Below, in pieces: positions 19,765 to 30,489 of a stretch of 43,637 nt of DNA. Under the pieces are notes generated by a model. The model ran no database searches. It was not told where the DNA came from and was given only the letters and a program-made list of their open reading frames with translations. Position 1 is the stretch's first letter, and each line of letters begins with the position of its first letter. The position numbers and the translations under genes are program-made. This DNA is from Trachelipus rathkii (taxonomy: Eukaryota; Arthropoda; Malacostraca; Isopoda; Trachelipodidae): contig JABUQX010078543.1 in the NCBI GenBank assembly GCA_015478945.1, positions 1 through 43,637 of the forward strand, written 5' to 3'.

Positions 19765-20157
19765 TTAAAAGATTTAGATGAATTAACGTAAAATTTGTAA
19801 AAATAAAGAAATTTTGATATAAAATTATGTATAAAATAGATTGCTTTAGTAACTGATAGACAGTTACCTTAGCAATCGAAATATGATAGTAAATTAATAA
19901 TTGACCTAGTAACCCTGAGGGATTACTTGGCCAACAAAGTAAGAAATAAATAACCATGATATTCGAAAGAATGTCATGATGTAGAATAATATAAAAATAA
20001 ATTATTGTAGGTTTGGTACTCAGAAAAAGATTATTTTGATAAGAAATAATTGAAAAGAATTGCTTTAGCGATCACTAAAAAGATCGCTCTAGCAATCAAA
20101 AGAAAATATAATAAGTTGTTTTAAAAATAGAAAATTGATATGTGTTTTATATTTCAG
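19765..20157 (+). other. Pol to third-ORF spacer with four RNA hairpins
   Basis: About 390 non-coding bases. Hairpins: 19839-19877 (14 of 17 pairs, loop ATAGA); 19905-19930 (CCTAGTAACCC against GGGATTACTTGG, one bulge, one mismatch, loop TGA); 19955-19978 (10 pairs, loop GAAA, a GNRA tetraloop); 20059-20096 (13 of 15 pairs). The first and last share stem sequence (ATTGCTTTAG and TAGCAATC). The region ends at the predicted splice acceptor. It could control splicing, nuclear export or translation. Confidence 0.7.
20145..20157 (+). promoter_or_regulatory. Predicted 3' splice site before the third ORF of G-plus
   Basis: Reads TTTTATATTTCAG, then AAGG and ATG at 20162. A T-rich tract plus CAG directly before the start codon, in the same relative place as in G-minus, suggests a spliced subgenomic mRNA as for retroviral env. 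Confidence 0.5.
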
Positions 20158-20161
20158 AAGG

Positions 20162-21278
20162 ATGAGTGCTAGATTAAGAGAAAGGACTACCAGAAGGATA
20201 AAAACCAAACCGCGGACTACCAGAAAGATAGAGAAATACGATGAAAAAATTTTGATTATCGGCGATAGTAGGGTTCGAGCGATAGCCGAATACCTAGAAT
20301 GGACACACTACAAGGATGTAATTTTTTGTTATAAGAATGGCATAAAACTTATGGAACTATTACAGCTAACTGAAGCAATCTTAGAAAGAAGTTACCGCAA
20401 AGGAAATGATCTGATACAGATTGTTGTTCTCGTGGGATTGCAATGCGATTTCACTAAATTGGAATACTTTAGAGACTAAAAGCAAGATAATGGTACCTAA
20501 CAACGAATTGGAAATGGAAAATCTTGTTGTAACGTTAGGAAGACAATTACACAGCTGGGAAATAAATTACCCATTCTGCCGAGTGATTTGCACAGTACCG
20601 TACACTCCAGATTTTGATAGATATAATAGACAGAGATTACGCTTGGATTTATCACGAAGGCGAGTAGAACAACAATATACTGCTAGAGAAAGTCGACGAT
20701 ATGTACGGGATTTTGTTGAGATCAGGAACACATTTTATGATCATTGGATTGAATACATGCATCCAAAACCACTAGGTTTAGCTCGAATGGGTCAGTATAC
20801 GTGGAAACAAAGTCAACCAAGACGTCGAGGAATTAGAATACAAGCTAATGCCCGATTGGATGATAAACCTTATCCCGGACTAATGATTGATGGACTACAC
20901 ATGAAGGAAAAAGCAGTGAAACACTTTTGGCGATTGTTAAGAGAAGGAATACGACAATTCAAGAAATTTACCAAGCAAGGATATGAATGGAACGAAAATT
21001 ATCGGGAAATGACTCTCTGGTCCGTAAACCTAACATCTGTAAAACCTAGTCAGAACAAACACGATTCAAGAACATGGGTTGAGATTAGGAGTGGATGGCT
21101 GGAGAGGAATTTTCTCAAAGAAAGTGAAAATATGGAGACACTAAGAGTACATTGGATCAAGTTAGACAAGGGAGAGGAAGTTCGTATTCGGAGGAGTAAG
21201 AAATGGTACACCGAGATAAAAGTAGAATCCACATCTGATGACGAGATAATTGAGGAAAACCTTCAAGATGACTTTTAG
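20162..21278 (+). CDS. Third ORF of G-plus: SGNH/GDSL-hydrolase-like protein, one frame change
   Basis: ATG 20162 is chosen because it follows the predicted acceptor; an upstream in-frame ATG (20135) would lie in the intron. The N-terminus is very basic (about 25 residues, Arg/Lys-rich). ILIIGDSRVRA places Ser36 in a canonical GDS block. The frame stops at 20479; the homologous continuation is in the +1 frame from about 20460 to TAG 21276-21278, so there is one single-base indel or a sequence error. The second part has CRVICTVPYTPDFDRYN, then MIDGLHMKEKAVKHFW with the DGLH block at 20889-20900, about 207 residues after Ser36. The tail is acidic. Homologous to the third ORF of G-minus (7265-8800). 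Predicted ester hydrolase; substrate unknown. Confidence 0.75.
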
Positions 21279-21308
21279 AGACCACCAGTAGCCCTAGTAT
21301 GGACTTCC

Positions 21309-21318
21309 GATGGGGAAG
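21309..21318 (+). other. Polypurine tract of G-plus
   Basis: GATGGGGAAG directly before the TATGG start of the 3' LTR and 30 bases after the third-ORF stop. Confidence 0.7.
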
Positions 21319-22026
21319 TATGGTAGGGTCCTATGACAATGGTTAGCTGTGGATTCTAGGTAAAGTAAAAATTTGTTTTGTTGAAAAATTTTAATAGAAA
21401 GTGAGTAATTTAAAGAAAAATACATGTTAGGTTAGGGCTAGAGTTGAGAAAAATAAAGTAAAATAAAGATTAAATTGTAAATTGAATTAAATTAGGACAT
21501 TGTAAATATTAGAAAAGAACTAGGTTAGAGCAAGAAGTATAAAGAGAAAGTTGAGAAAAATAAGAAAGGAAATTATATATGTCCAAATAAATGAATATAT
21601 TGAATGGAGTACTTTCATCACCTGATGTTTATCATATATATATATATACATGTGTATGAAAGTGTGTGTGTATAAAACTATGTGTGTGTGTGTACGTATA
21701 TGAAAGTAAAAAAGGAAATTTTGTTAAAATTAAAATGTAAACAAAGTGTGTATGTATATGTGTGCGCGCATGTATGTGCGTATATATGTAATCAAAGTAG
21801 CCAGATTGATCCACAGATTAGAAATAGCATTTAATGAAATAAGAAAAAGAAGAATAATTTGATAAATAAGGAATAGTAAATTACGATAGGGAGACGAGGA
21901 ATTTATTATTTGATTAATAATCGACATATTTTTATTTCTAGAACCGAGATTTACCCAGAAAATGGAAAAAGTCAATAAAAATATTTGCGCTAGAGTAAAA
22001 ATGCAAAAATTCTGGCAAGTCGGTGA

Positions 22027-22034
22027 TGACGTCA
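22027..22034. promoter_or_regulatory. CRE/ATF-type palindrome in the G-plus 3' LTR
   Basis: TGACGTCA, the counterpart of the 5' LTR site, in an identical local context. Confidence 0.4.
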
Positions 22035-22466
22035 CCAAAAGCAAACTTTGATGGCGTTGACCGGGTTGTCGGGAGCTCACTCTTTGTTTGGATTCCGTCC
22101 TGATCGGTTGTTCTGATTATTTATTGTAAACTTTTTGTTTGTGCTTTTGACTTTGTATATTTTTTGATTAAAACATTTTTGTAAATAGAAATATAGAAAA
22201 ATTGAGATAGATTTTAGAAATCATTATTTATTTATTACGTATTCGAATTGACTGGAATTACTTAGGTAAGTTAAAACTTAATTGAATTATGTGAAGCCAA
22301 GAGTTAGGATTATTACATTAGTAGTAGTTATTAAAAAGGACTTGTTATCATTGTCTCGAAGGAATAAAATTTATGCTTGGATAGATAATAGCATTGGCGT
22401 TTGTTCTAAAAATAATTAAATAATAATAATTGTGTTTTGATTGTGGAAAGCTTTTTTGAAAAAGCT

Positions 22467-22800
22467 TTAGCATTCTATATGATAGCTATAGCATTTAGGT
22501 TATTAGAATATTACGTCTGTCACCACTTACAGGAATCTCGTGGTGATATTTAGCATTTTATTTGATAGCTATAGCATTTATATTATTCAAAGATTACGTC
22601 TGTCACCACTTACAGGAATCTTATGGTGATATTTAGCATTTTTATGTGATAGTCATAGCATTTATATTATTCAAAGATTACGTCTGTCACCACTTACGTG
22701 AAGCTTGCGGTGATATTTAGTATTGTTATATTATAGTTGTAGCATTTGGGTTATTTAAAGACTACGTCTGACACCACTTACGTGAATCTTGTGGTGATAT
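22467..22800. repeat. Four-unit ~83-base tandem array in the G-plus 3' LTR
   Basis: Same 334-base length as the 5' LTR array. The third unit here keeps CACCACTTA, unlike its counterpart in the 5' LTR, so the two arrays have diverged mainly in that unit. Confidence 0.85.
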
Positions 22801-23248
22801 TGATAAATATTTGATGAAAGAAAATTAGCTTTGTAAATAAAATTTATAGAATTTAAACTTATTTAACCGGTGAAAATTAATAGCCACTTATATATTTGAT
22901 TGTGGGTTGTTTGGAATCAGAATTGTATATATATATTACGTTTTTAACTTTGGAGTTTTTTAATAAAATAATAATTCAGAGTTTCTTTTATTGAGCAGTA
23001 TTTTGTTTTTAAAGAGATTGCATATATTTTTGGAAGTACCTTGGATGACTTTGAAGTTTTTATAGAGTTATCCATAAGTATTATATTTTTGCTACGAGAT
23101 TTTAAAGTATGAAAATTTGAAACTGTATCAAGTGGTAAACGTGGTTACTGAAGAAATAGTTTATCATAATTTCTAATTGTTGTTTTGAGTTGATGGAATT
23201 TAGGAATAGTTTACCACAACCTTCAGCAGTTGTTTGGATTTAAAGCAA

Positions 23249-23335
23249 TTTTCAGAAATAATTTGTGTGCGGAGTTTCAGAAATAATTTGTGCACGGAGT
23301 TTCAGAAATATTTTGGTGCACGGAGTTTTAGAAAT
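23249..23335. repeat. Short tandem repeats (~27 bases) in the G-plus 3' LTR
   Basis: Identical in layout to 12202-12288. Confidence 0.75.
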
Positions 23336-25005
23336 ATTTATAATACTGGATCTTAGAAATAACTTAGTATTCTGACTGTGAAAACAATTTAGTTTATGGA
23401 CTTTGAAAACAAATTAAGTTGTAGACTTTGAAACTACTTAGTTTTTGAAGACTCTTTGACATATAGACGTGAATATAACTTAGTATATTTAGTTTACTGA
23501 GACTGACTATACGTTAATATACTGATTTTTGAATTGTGAGTTTGTATACTGATTTAAATATAATTCGACATTTTGATTTTGGAACTGGATTAATTTATAT
23601 ATTTTATTAATTTATTACGTTTAGAGATAAATTTATCGACTTTTTGGAAAGTGATTAGTATACTGCATTTTAGAAATTTTATAAAACGGAATTTCAGATA
23701 TTGGACTTTGCATCAACTTTGATAATTTTGATTTATAGTGAACCTTGACTTTGACTTAAACTTTTTAGAGGGTTGATTGTTGAGTCGAGACTTCGGAATA
23801 ATTTACGGTGACAACTTTTGTTTAAAAATAACGACTTTTCATTCGGACTTTGAATTAAATTACATTAGTTGACTTTTTGTCGAATATAACGACTTTACAT
23901 TTGTACTTTGAAATAAATTACTATAGTTGATTTTTGTCAGATACAACGATTTTTGATTGGGACTCTAAAATATTTTGTGACATAGTTTGCTTTTGTTTTG
24001 GTTTACAGATTTTGGAATTTTAACTTGAAATAAAATAACTTAGAAATAAATTTGACTTTTAATCAGTTTGGAATGGACATTCACATGAACTTATAGTTTT
24101 CAGCTTTGGTTTGGAGTTGTTTGATTGACATTGCTCATTGAATTGTCGAGTAAATGCAATAAAAGTTTTGCTTTGAGTTGTAGATCAATACGTATAGTTA
24201 CGTATTGTGGATTACTTCTGATTTAACTTGAACGCGTGGATTCTGATATTTTCAATTACAGTTGATAGTTTTTGAAGTAGATTTTGAGATTGGTTTTACA
24301 AATCATACCAACATAACTGAATTGAGACTTGAGCTGAATTTAGTTATTGAAGTTATTTACCCTTGGTTATAGTTTACAGAAGTGAACTCGTTTAATAGTG
24401 ATTGAGGTTATAATAACAATTGAACACGTTTGAATATTTATAGATTTTATTTGAGGTTTTATAAATAAAAGAATAAGACCAGCTCCTTAATTTTATTAGT
24501 TAACATTGAATTGAGTGAACTTCTTACGGGATCGATAGCTTTAGCATTTGACTTTCAACAACAATAGTATTTAACTGGATTTATAGTGAATAATTTTATG
24601 TTCTTTCTTTGAGTACATCGGTTGAACCAACATTGAAGTTCAACATCAGGGTTTATATTTTATCGCATTAGCATTTATTTTATATAGAATCGGGCACAGT
24701 TTTGCGCATCTGGAACAGCTAAAATGAATACAGTGTTCATTTTGTCGATTTAAGTATTAGGTAACAACTAAAATTGCCTACAAAAAACTACAGGTACAAC
24801 TTCTACAAGGGTAATAAAAATAGAACAGATTAATTTATTACATGAGTAGGATCGATTTATGTATGATTAAGACACAACGCTTTGATTGATCGATAAGTTT
24901 AGAATCCATTATACAACATAGTAGGTATTTAGATAGAATTTAAATTCAACTGGAGTTTATCTAAAATAGTGCAAATTTGTTTGTGAGGTACATTTGAGGC
25001 CTTTG

Positions 25006-25009
25006 CACT
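25006..25009. repeat. Target-site duplication of G-plus, right copy (CCGT)
   Basis: Pairs with 9332-9335; it lies within the pol coding sequence of G-minus. Confidence 0.85.
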
Positions 25010-27752
25010 ACCACACCGTAGCTTCACCGAACACACCATCCACTCGATCTTCTTCCACCATTTGGACGCTGGCGTCTAGGTTTTCATTCTCCCGCTTTAC
25101 TTGAGGTGCCCATTGTACACTTCTTCTTACCGGAACTATAGGAACCGCCATTCTGGGAGTTAACATTTCCATGGAACCCAGATCACCTTCCAACGAATCT
25201 CTGTTCTGTTCATGGTGGTCTTCGGGTATTTCCCATGGTTTCCTTCCCTCTACTGTCGTTACAGGAGAATTTACAGAGTACAATCTTTTCTGAAGGTCTT
25301 CACATGACAATCTTCGTGCACTTCTATAGGGAATCATCTGGTTTCTTTGGTCTGTTATATAAATAGGAGTATAGGATAATAAAGAAGGTGAATTTGAAGA
25401 AGTAAGAGAGTTAACAATAGGAGAACTAAATAGAGAAGTCTCAGAAAGAGTACCAGGTGAGCTTGAAAAATGAGGTGAATGGAAAGTTTCTTGAAAACTA
25501 GCATAATGAGAAGCAGGTGAAGCAAATAAGTTAGAGAGATTATATGAAGACAGGTCAGTAGAAATACTAGGAGAATAATTAGAAATAGTAGATACTTGAG
25601 GAATAACAGATAAGGGAAGAGTAGGTAGAATAACAGAAGAAAAATCACTTACCTTTGTCAAATTATTTATTACCTGTTGATTCAAAAGAAGACTCTCTTC
25701 AATGCAACACAACACCACTCTGGAAAGTTTTCTTACTTCTTCGGAGTCAGGAAATCCTAGGAAATCGTCTTCATCTTCATCCGAATCATCTTCAAAATTA
25801 ATATCCTGTATATTAGATGTCATTGATGGTGCTGTGGCCATTGAAGAATCCTCTACAATCTCTTCCGGATGTTCGTCTTCAGGATCTTCGCTCGTATTTA
25901 GTTGGTTGGTTAATAATTTGTTAAATAAAGGATTTTCTCCTATATATTTAGGGGGAATATACCATTTTTTTAACTGTCTGTGATGCACCCTATAAATTCT
26001 TTTGGATTCCAAAGATTTTACGATATAAGTTACCTCATTTGGATTCACTTTTATTACTTGTAAAGGTCCCTGATATCGATCCTTAAACTTATTTATAGTT
26101 AAATCTCCTGGGAGTTGTATTTTTAGTGCCACCAGTTGATCCATTTTGAAAGGAGAAAAACTTTCATGTCCCTCCTTCCAATGGTTGTTAAATCCCGTCC
26201 AAGGAAGTCGAGGTTGCTTATTATGCGCTTCCTGATACAATATCTCAGAGGGAGTTTTTGATGTGGCAGCATGTACTAGGTGATTGTAAGTTAGTACAAC
26301 TTGTGGTAATTGTACATCCCACAGACTAGGATTTTTCAAGGACAACCGTAAATATTGTAATAAGGTGCGGTTTACCCTCTCCGTAATCCCATTTGAAGAT
26401 GGGTTATATGGAGTTGTATAAATGTGTTTGATATTATTTCGTTGTAGCAACTCCTCAAATTCAGGACCTTTAAACTCCCTTGCATTATCTGTTAGCAATC
26501 GTGAAGGGATTATCGGCAAATAAGGCAAAATATTCTGCAAGGCCGCTGTTACCAAAGTGGTATGCTTTGATCGTACTGGAACAGCTGCTATCCATTTACT
26601 AAAATGATCAATAAAAACTAAGGCATAAGTATTTCCTTTAGCTGATTTCGGTAATTGCAACAAGTCTACGGCAACCAATTCAAAGGGGTATCTTGTATGT
26701 ATCTTAAGAGTTGGTGGAGCGTGATATACGTTGGAGATTTTAGCTAGCTGGCATTTATAACAAGACATAGATATCTCGTGACATATATCTTTTAATTTCG
26801 GATGCCAAATAATTTTTTCCAACAATGCATACAATTTACCCTGTCCAACATGGACAAATTCATAATGATTAATAACAGCGACTTGTACAGCAAATGAAAA
26901 CGATATCACATAATGATATTGGTCTTTCCTATTTCGATGGAGGATATGATTATCCATTATTGACAAGTAATTTCTAGCAGATTTGAATAGCTTTAGGGGA
27001 CCTTGAAAGGCTTGATGTTTTAGTAACGCTCCTTTTAATCTTTTTAATAATGGATCATGTGCTTGACATTGAATTATATGGTCCATTAATATTTCCACTG
27101 AATCTTGTGATGTTCTGATCAGGGAAATATTTCGTATGAATAATAATTTGGAAAGGGGTTCCTTCTTCTTTCTCATAACTTCCTCCCCACCAAATTCCAA
27201 CCAATGTTCAAGTGGCTGTTCATTCTGGTCTATGCATTGATCTTCGTCAATTGCTTGGTACTCTATTTCATAAAGCTTATTTGATAAGTCTGTTTCGCAG
27301 GCATTCACAGATACTGATTCCTCTTCCGAATCAGGGACTCGAGTTCTTCCAGGGACTAATAAGTTGTAGTGGATGCCACTTATACAAAACAAATGACACA
27401 CTTCTTTATGGGTTGGTTCTCCAAAGTGTAAGGGATGTGTTTTACTGTAATACACAAGAACCCGGATCTTATAAAGGTGAGTAAAGGCGTCAATGCTGTG
27501 AACAAAAGGTAATTGACCAGCATACCTAGTTAGCTGCAGTTGTTTCAGTACTTGCTTTGCTTCCTTGGTGCTGCCAGTTGGTAGATGATATTTACTTCTG
27601 TTATTTAATAATTCATCCACAACTGCCACTCTTATCTGGAGATGAGAGGCCGGCTTATCATATAAAAACTGTGAGAAACACTGAAACAACGAATCTCCAC
27701 CACCCAACATTCTAATCACTGAAAATCCCTCATGTGGATCATTAGAGATTAT
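25008..27752 (-). CDS. Pol of G-minus, distal part: OTU-like, integrase, Ser-rich tail
   Basis: A 903-codon open frame from 27719; the frame is already open from about 27752, where it takes over from the RNase H frame. Residues 1-125 are OTU-like: GGGDSLFQC (Ser10) and GIHYNLL (His117). Integrase follows: HYEFVH and CYKC zinc ligands (285-323), Asp352, Asp411 and Glu447 (D-x35-E), then a GPL-type GPY/F module (YQGPLQVIKV). After about residue 640 there is an acidic stretch, a Ser-rich low-complexity segment (about 715-800), and a tail (SVQMVEEDRVDGVFGEA) alike in pattern to the G-plus tail. The TAG at the end is created by the G-plus LTR; the true end is at 9228-9335. Confidence 0.9.
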   Translation of the reverse strand: MISNDPHEGFSVIRMLGGGDSLFQCFSQFLYDKPASHLQIRVAVVDELLNNRSKYHLPTGSTKEAKQVLKQLQLTRYAGQLPFVHSIDAFTHLYKIRVLVYYSKTHPLHFGEPTHKEVCHLFCISGIHYNLLVPGRTRVPDSEEESVSVNACETDLSNKLYEIEYQAIDEDQCIDQNEQPLEHWLEFGGEEVMRKKKEPLSKLLFIRNISLIRTSQDSVEILMDHIIQCQAHDPLLKRLKGALLKHQAFQGPLKLFKSARNYLSIMDNHILHRNRKDQYHYVISFSFAVQVAVINHYEFVHVGQGKLYALLEKIIWHPKLKDICHEISMSCYKCQLAKISNVYHAPPTLKIHTRYPFELVAVDLLQLPKSAKGNTYALVFIDHFSKWIAAVPVRSKHTTLVTAALQNILPYLPIIPSRLLTDNAREFKGPEFEELLQRNNIKHIYTTPYNPSSNGITERVNRTLLQYLRLSLKNPSLWDVQLPQVVLTYNHLVHAATSKTPSEILYQEAHNKQPRLPWTGFNNHWKEGHESFSPFKMDQLVALKIQLPGDLTINKFKDRYQGPLQVIKVNPNEVTYIVKSLESKRIYRVHHRQLKKWYIPPKYIGENPLFNKLLTNQLNTSEDPEDEHPEEIVEDSSMATAPSMTSNIQDINFEDDSDEDEDDFLGFPDSEEVRKLSRVVLCCIEESLLLNQQVINNLTKVSDFSSVILPTLPLSVIPQVSTISNYSPSISTDLSSYNLSNLFASPASHYASFQETFHSPHFSSSPGTLSETSLFSSPIVNSLTSSNSPSLLSYTPIYITDQRNQMIPYRSARRLSCEDLQKRLYSVNSPVTTVEGRKPWEIPEDHHEQNRDSLEGDLGSMEMLTPRMAVPIVPVRRSVQWAPQVKRENENLDASVQMVEEDRVDGVFGEATVW
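27340..27740 (-). other. OTU-like domain in G-minus Pol
   Basis: Same place as in G-plus (after RNase H, before the integrase finger) and same substitutions: Gly-Gly-Asp-Ser-Leu-Phe with Ser at 27692-27690, and GIHYNLL with His at 27371-27369, 107 residues apart (104 in G-plus). Between the boxes the two domains are strongly diverged, so keeping Ser and both glycines looks like constraint rather than chance. Confidence 0.7.
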
Positions 27753-28517
27753 TTCAAATTTTCTGGTTCGTTTGGAATTTCAAACGGTGTTCTAGACAAG
27801 GTGTCTGCGACGATATTCTCTTTACCAGGTACATAAAATAGTTCATAGTCAATATCATTAAGTTCTTCCAAAGTTCTAGCCACCCTTTGATTCACTAAAG
27901 GCATGTTTTGCAAAAAGAGTAGTGGCTTATGATCCGTATATACATGCACTTTGATACCATACAAGAATGGTTTTAGCGATCGTACAGCCCATCGAACGGC
28001 TGCTAGTTCTCTCTCCGTGGCACTATAACCACGTTGAGCTTTTGAGAAAACTGTGGAAATGTAAGCTATGGGTTTATTCCTACCGTTTTGAACTTGGCTG
28101 AGGCAGGCACCAGCACCTATCCCTGAAGCGTCAGTGTGAAGTAACAACGGAGTAGCTTGCTCAGATCTATCAAGATACGATAAGAAAGGTGGAGACGTTA
28201 ATAGACTTTTAAGTTTGTCAAATGCCAGTTGGCACTGTTCGGTCCAAGGCACATTTTTCGAGAACTTCAGTAGGTCAAACAGAGGTTTGGCTATTACTGA
28301 ACAATTTGGGATATGCCTCCGATAGAAATTGATGAGGCCCATAAACTGTCTAACCTGTTTCGCCGTTCTTGGAGGGGGATACTTCGCAATACCTTCAATA
28401 CTCTTCTGTAGGGGTTTTAGCCCCTTTTCTGAAATCATGTGGCCTAAAAATTTCACTTCGATTCTTAACAAATAACTCTTCGAGGGTTTCAACTTGAGCC
28501 CAGCCACTCTAAATGCT
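27749..28517 (-). pseudogene. Pol of G-minus, RT thumb and RNase H
   Basis: Resumes directly at the MITE junction and runs to TAA at 27749-27751. It starts with the RT C-terminal segment (LKLKPSKSYLL, VKFLGHMIS), then the connection (VRQFMGLINFYRRHIP) and RNase H (LLLHTDASGIGAGA, YSATERELAAVRW, YTDHKPLLFLQN, VPGKENIVADTLSR). The next segment (OTU-like) is in another frame, so one base has been gained or lost near 27750. The reading frame matches that before the MITE once the MITE and one TTAA are discounted. Confidence 0.85.
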
Positions 28518-28521
28518 TTAA

Positions 28522-29341
<820 letters not shown>

Positions 29342-29345
29342 TTAA

Positions 29346-29691
29346 GTACCTCTTCCAAAATAGAGAGATGTTTCTCGAAACTGTTGCTAATTATCAGGAC
29401 GTCGTCCAGATAAATCATCACTTCACTCCATGAGATGTGACTTAAAGCCAATCTCATTAACCTCTGAAATGTAGCAGGTCCGTTCATGAGGCCAAAAGGC
29501 ATCCGGAGGAACTCCCAATGGCCTAAAGGTGTTGAAAACGCAGTTTTCTCGATACTATCCTTCTCCATCTCGATTTGATAATACCCCTTTATCAGGTCAA
29601 TAGTTGAAAAGTAACGGACACCTTGCAAATTGAACAATGTATCGGTTAAATTAGGAATGGGAAATGAATCTTTTTTAGTGATAGAATTCAA
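29346..29691 (-). pseudogene. Pol of G-minus, RT palm
   Basis: The RT core: FSTIDLIKGYYQIEM (first catalytic Asp), LRMPFGLMNGPATFQRL and IYLDDVLIIS (YLDD near 29402-29413). It follows the preceding segment in the same frame after a single TAG (29692-29694). It ends at the MITE; the apparent last residues of the open frame are read from the MITE. Confidence 0.85.
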
Positions 29692-30417
29692 CTAACGATA
29701 ATCTATACAGAGTCTCATGGCACCGTCAGGTTTACGAATAGGGACTACTGGTGCAGAATAGGGAGAACAGGATCTTCTAATAATTCCCTCGGCCTCCAAC
29801 TTATGACAAACTTCTTCCACTTCATACAATATGGGTCCCTGTAAACGCCTAACGGACTCATTCACTGGATCTTCAATAAACGTGTTTATAGCATGCTTTA
29901 GAAGGCTGGTACATCCAACATCTGCATCTCCCAAACTAAGAACTCGCGGATATTTGATTAAAAGCTGCACAACTTGGTCTATTTGATGTTCTGATAATTC
30001 TGTTTTATCTAATTCAAACGCCGTCCTTAAATTTTCGAGCGTCCAATCCTCATAAGTTTCTTGGGGCTTCTGAGTGATTTCCACCGCGTTTACGATACCA
30101 CAAATAAAGTCTTTCGTAGGATGTATCTGGTGTAAAATAGTATACGTACCAAGGGTATATCCTTGTTTTAAAGTGATTGGTTTGTCAAAAGGGTTGAAAC
30201 AGTATAGATAATCACTGGAGTCCCTTGTATAAGGGATAACTGCTTCATCAATTATACATTGATTATGTGGGTTTGGTGTGAATAATAACAACGAATTTTT
30301 TTCTATTAACGGACCATATGTGGTAACCATAACCCGAGCACAATCACGGGGCGAAATCACTACATCCTTACTTATTAAAGCAGACTCTTCCACCTTGTTT
30401 CCCGGACATAATCGCAT
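29692..30417 (-). pseudogene. Pol of G-minus, protease-RT spacer and RT fingers, front missing
   Basis: A 241-codon frame ending at TAG 29692-29694, in the conserved DYR-x-LN region where other elements have a sense codon: a nonsense mutation. The first ~150 residues match the spacer between protease and RT of G-plus in position, with RT fingers starting near SAPVVPIRKPDGAMRLCIDYR. The protease active site and all of gag are absent; only 72 bases separate the first ATG from the LTR. Confidence 0.85.
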
Positions 30418-30489
30418 ATCTTTAGTTATTACTGTGATTATATTATTTTTTTAGTTATTCCTTTTAATTAATTCTTTTGTGGACAAATC
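30418..30489. other. Remnant between 5' LTR and pol of G-minus
   Basis: AT-rich, 72 bases. No TGG-starting primer-binding site is visible next to the LTR end at 30490, consistent with a deletion that removed the binding site, gag and protease. Confidence 0.6.

Larger units (their letters stand above)
9336..25005 (+). mobile_element. Ty3/gypsy element G-plus, nested in pol of G-minus
   Basis: 5' LTR 9336-13972, primer-binding site 13988, gag 14119-15277, pol to 19764, third ORF 20162-21278, polypurine tract 21309-21318, 3' LTR 21319-25005, with CCGT duplications outside. Domain order protease, RT, RNase H, OTU-like, integrase, GPY module. It is a different family from G-minus (Pol proteins are clearly diverged), yet shares the OTU-like insertion and the SGNH-like third ORF. 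LTRs are very similar over most of their length but differ in patches. Coding region long and mostly open, with frame changes in gag and in the third ORF. Confidence 0.9.
21319..25005 (+). repeat. 3' LTR of G-plus (3.69 kb)
   Basis: Direct repeat of 9336-13972 without the insertion. Long stretches (for example 23100-23970 against 12060-12930) look almost identical, whereas a few blocks differ strongly (for example 24188-24262). Ends ACTACCACA next to CCGT at 25006-25009. Confidence 0.9.

Noticed and set aside
20162..21278. Third ORFs as env glycoproteins
   Set aside because: No signal peptide, cleavage site, fusion peptide or membrane anchor is visible, while SGNH-type blocks are present in both.
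25647..25656. Perfect 5' splice-donor-like AAAGGTAAGT on the minus strand in G-minus Pol
   Set aside because: A nearby acceptor-like site (ending 25352) would remove 301 bases and shift the frame, while the unspliced frame is open; kept only as a curiosity.
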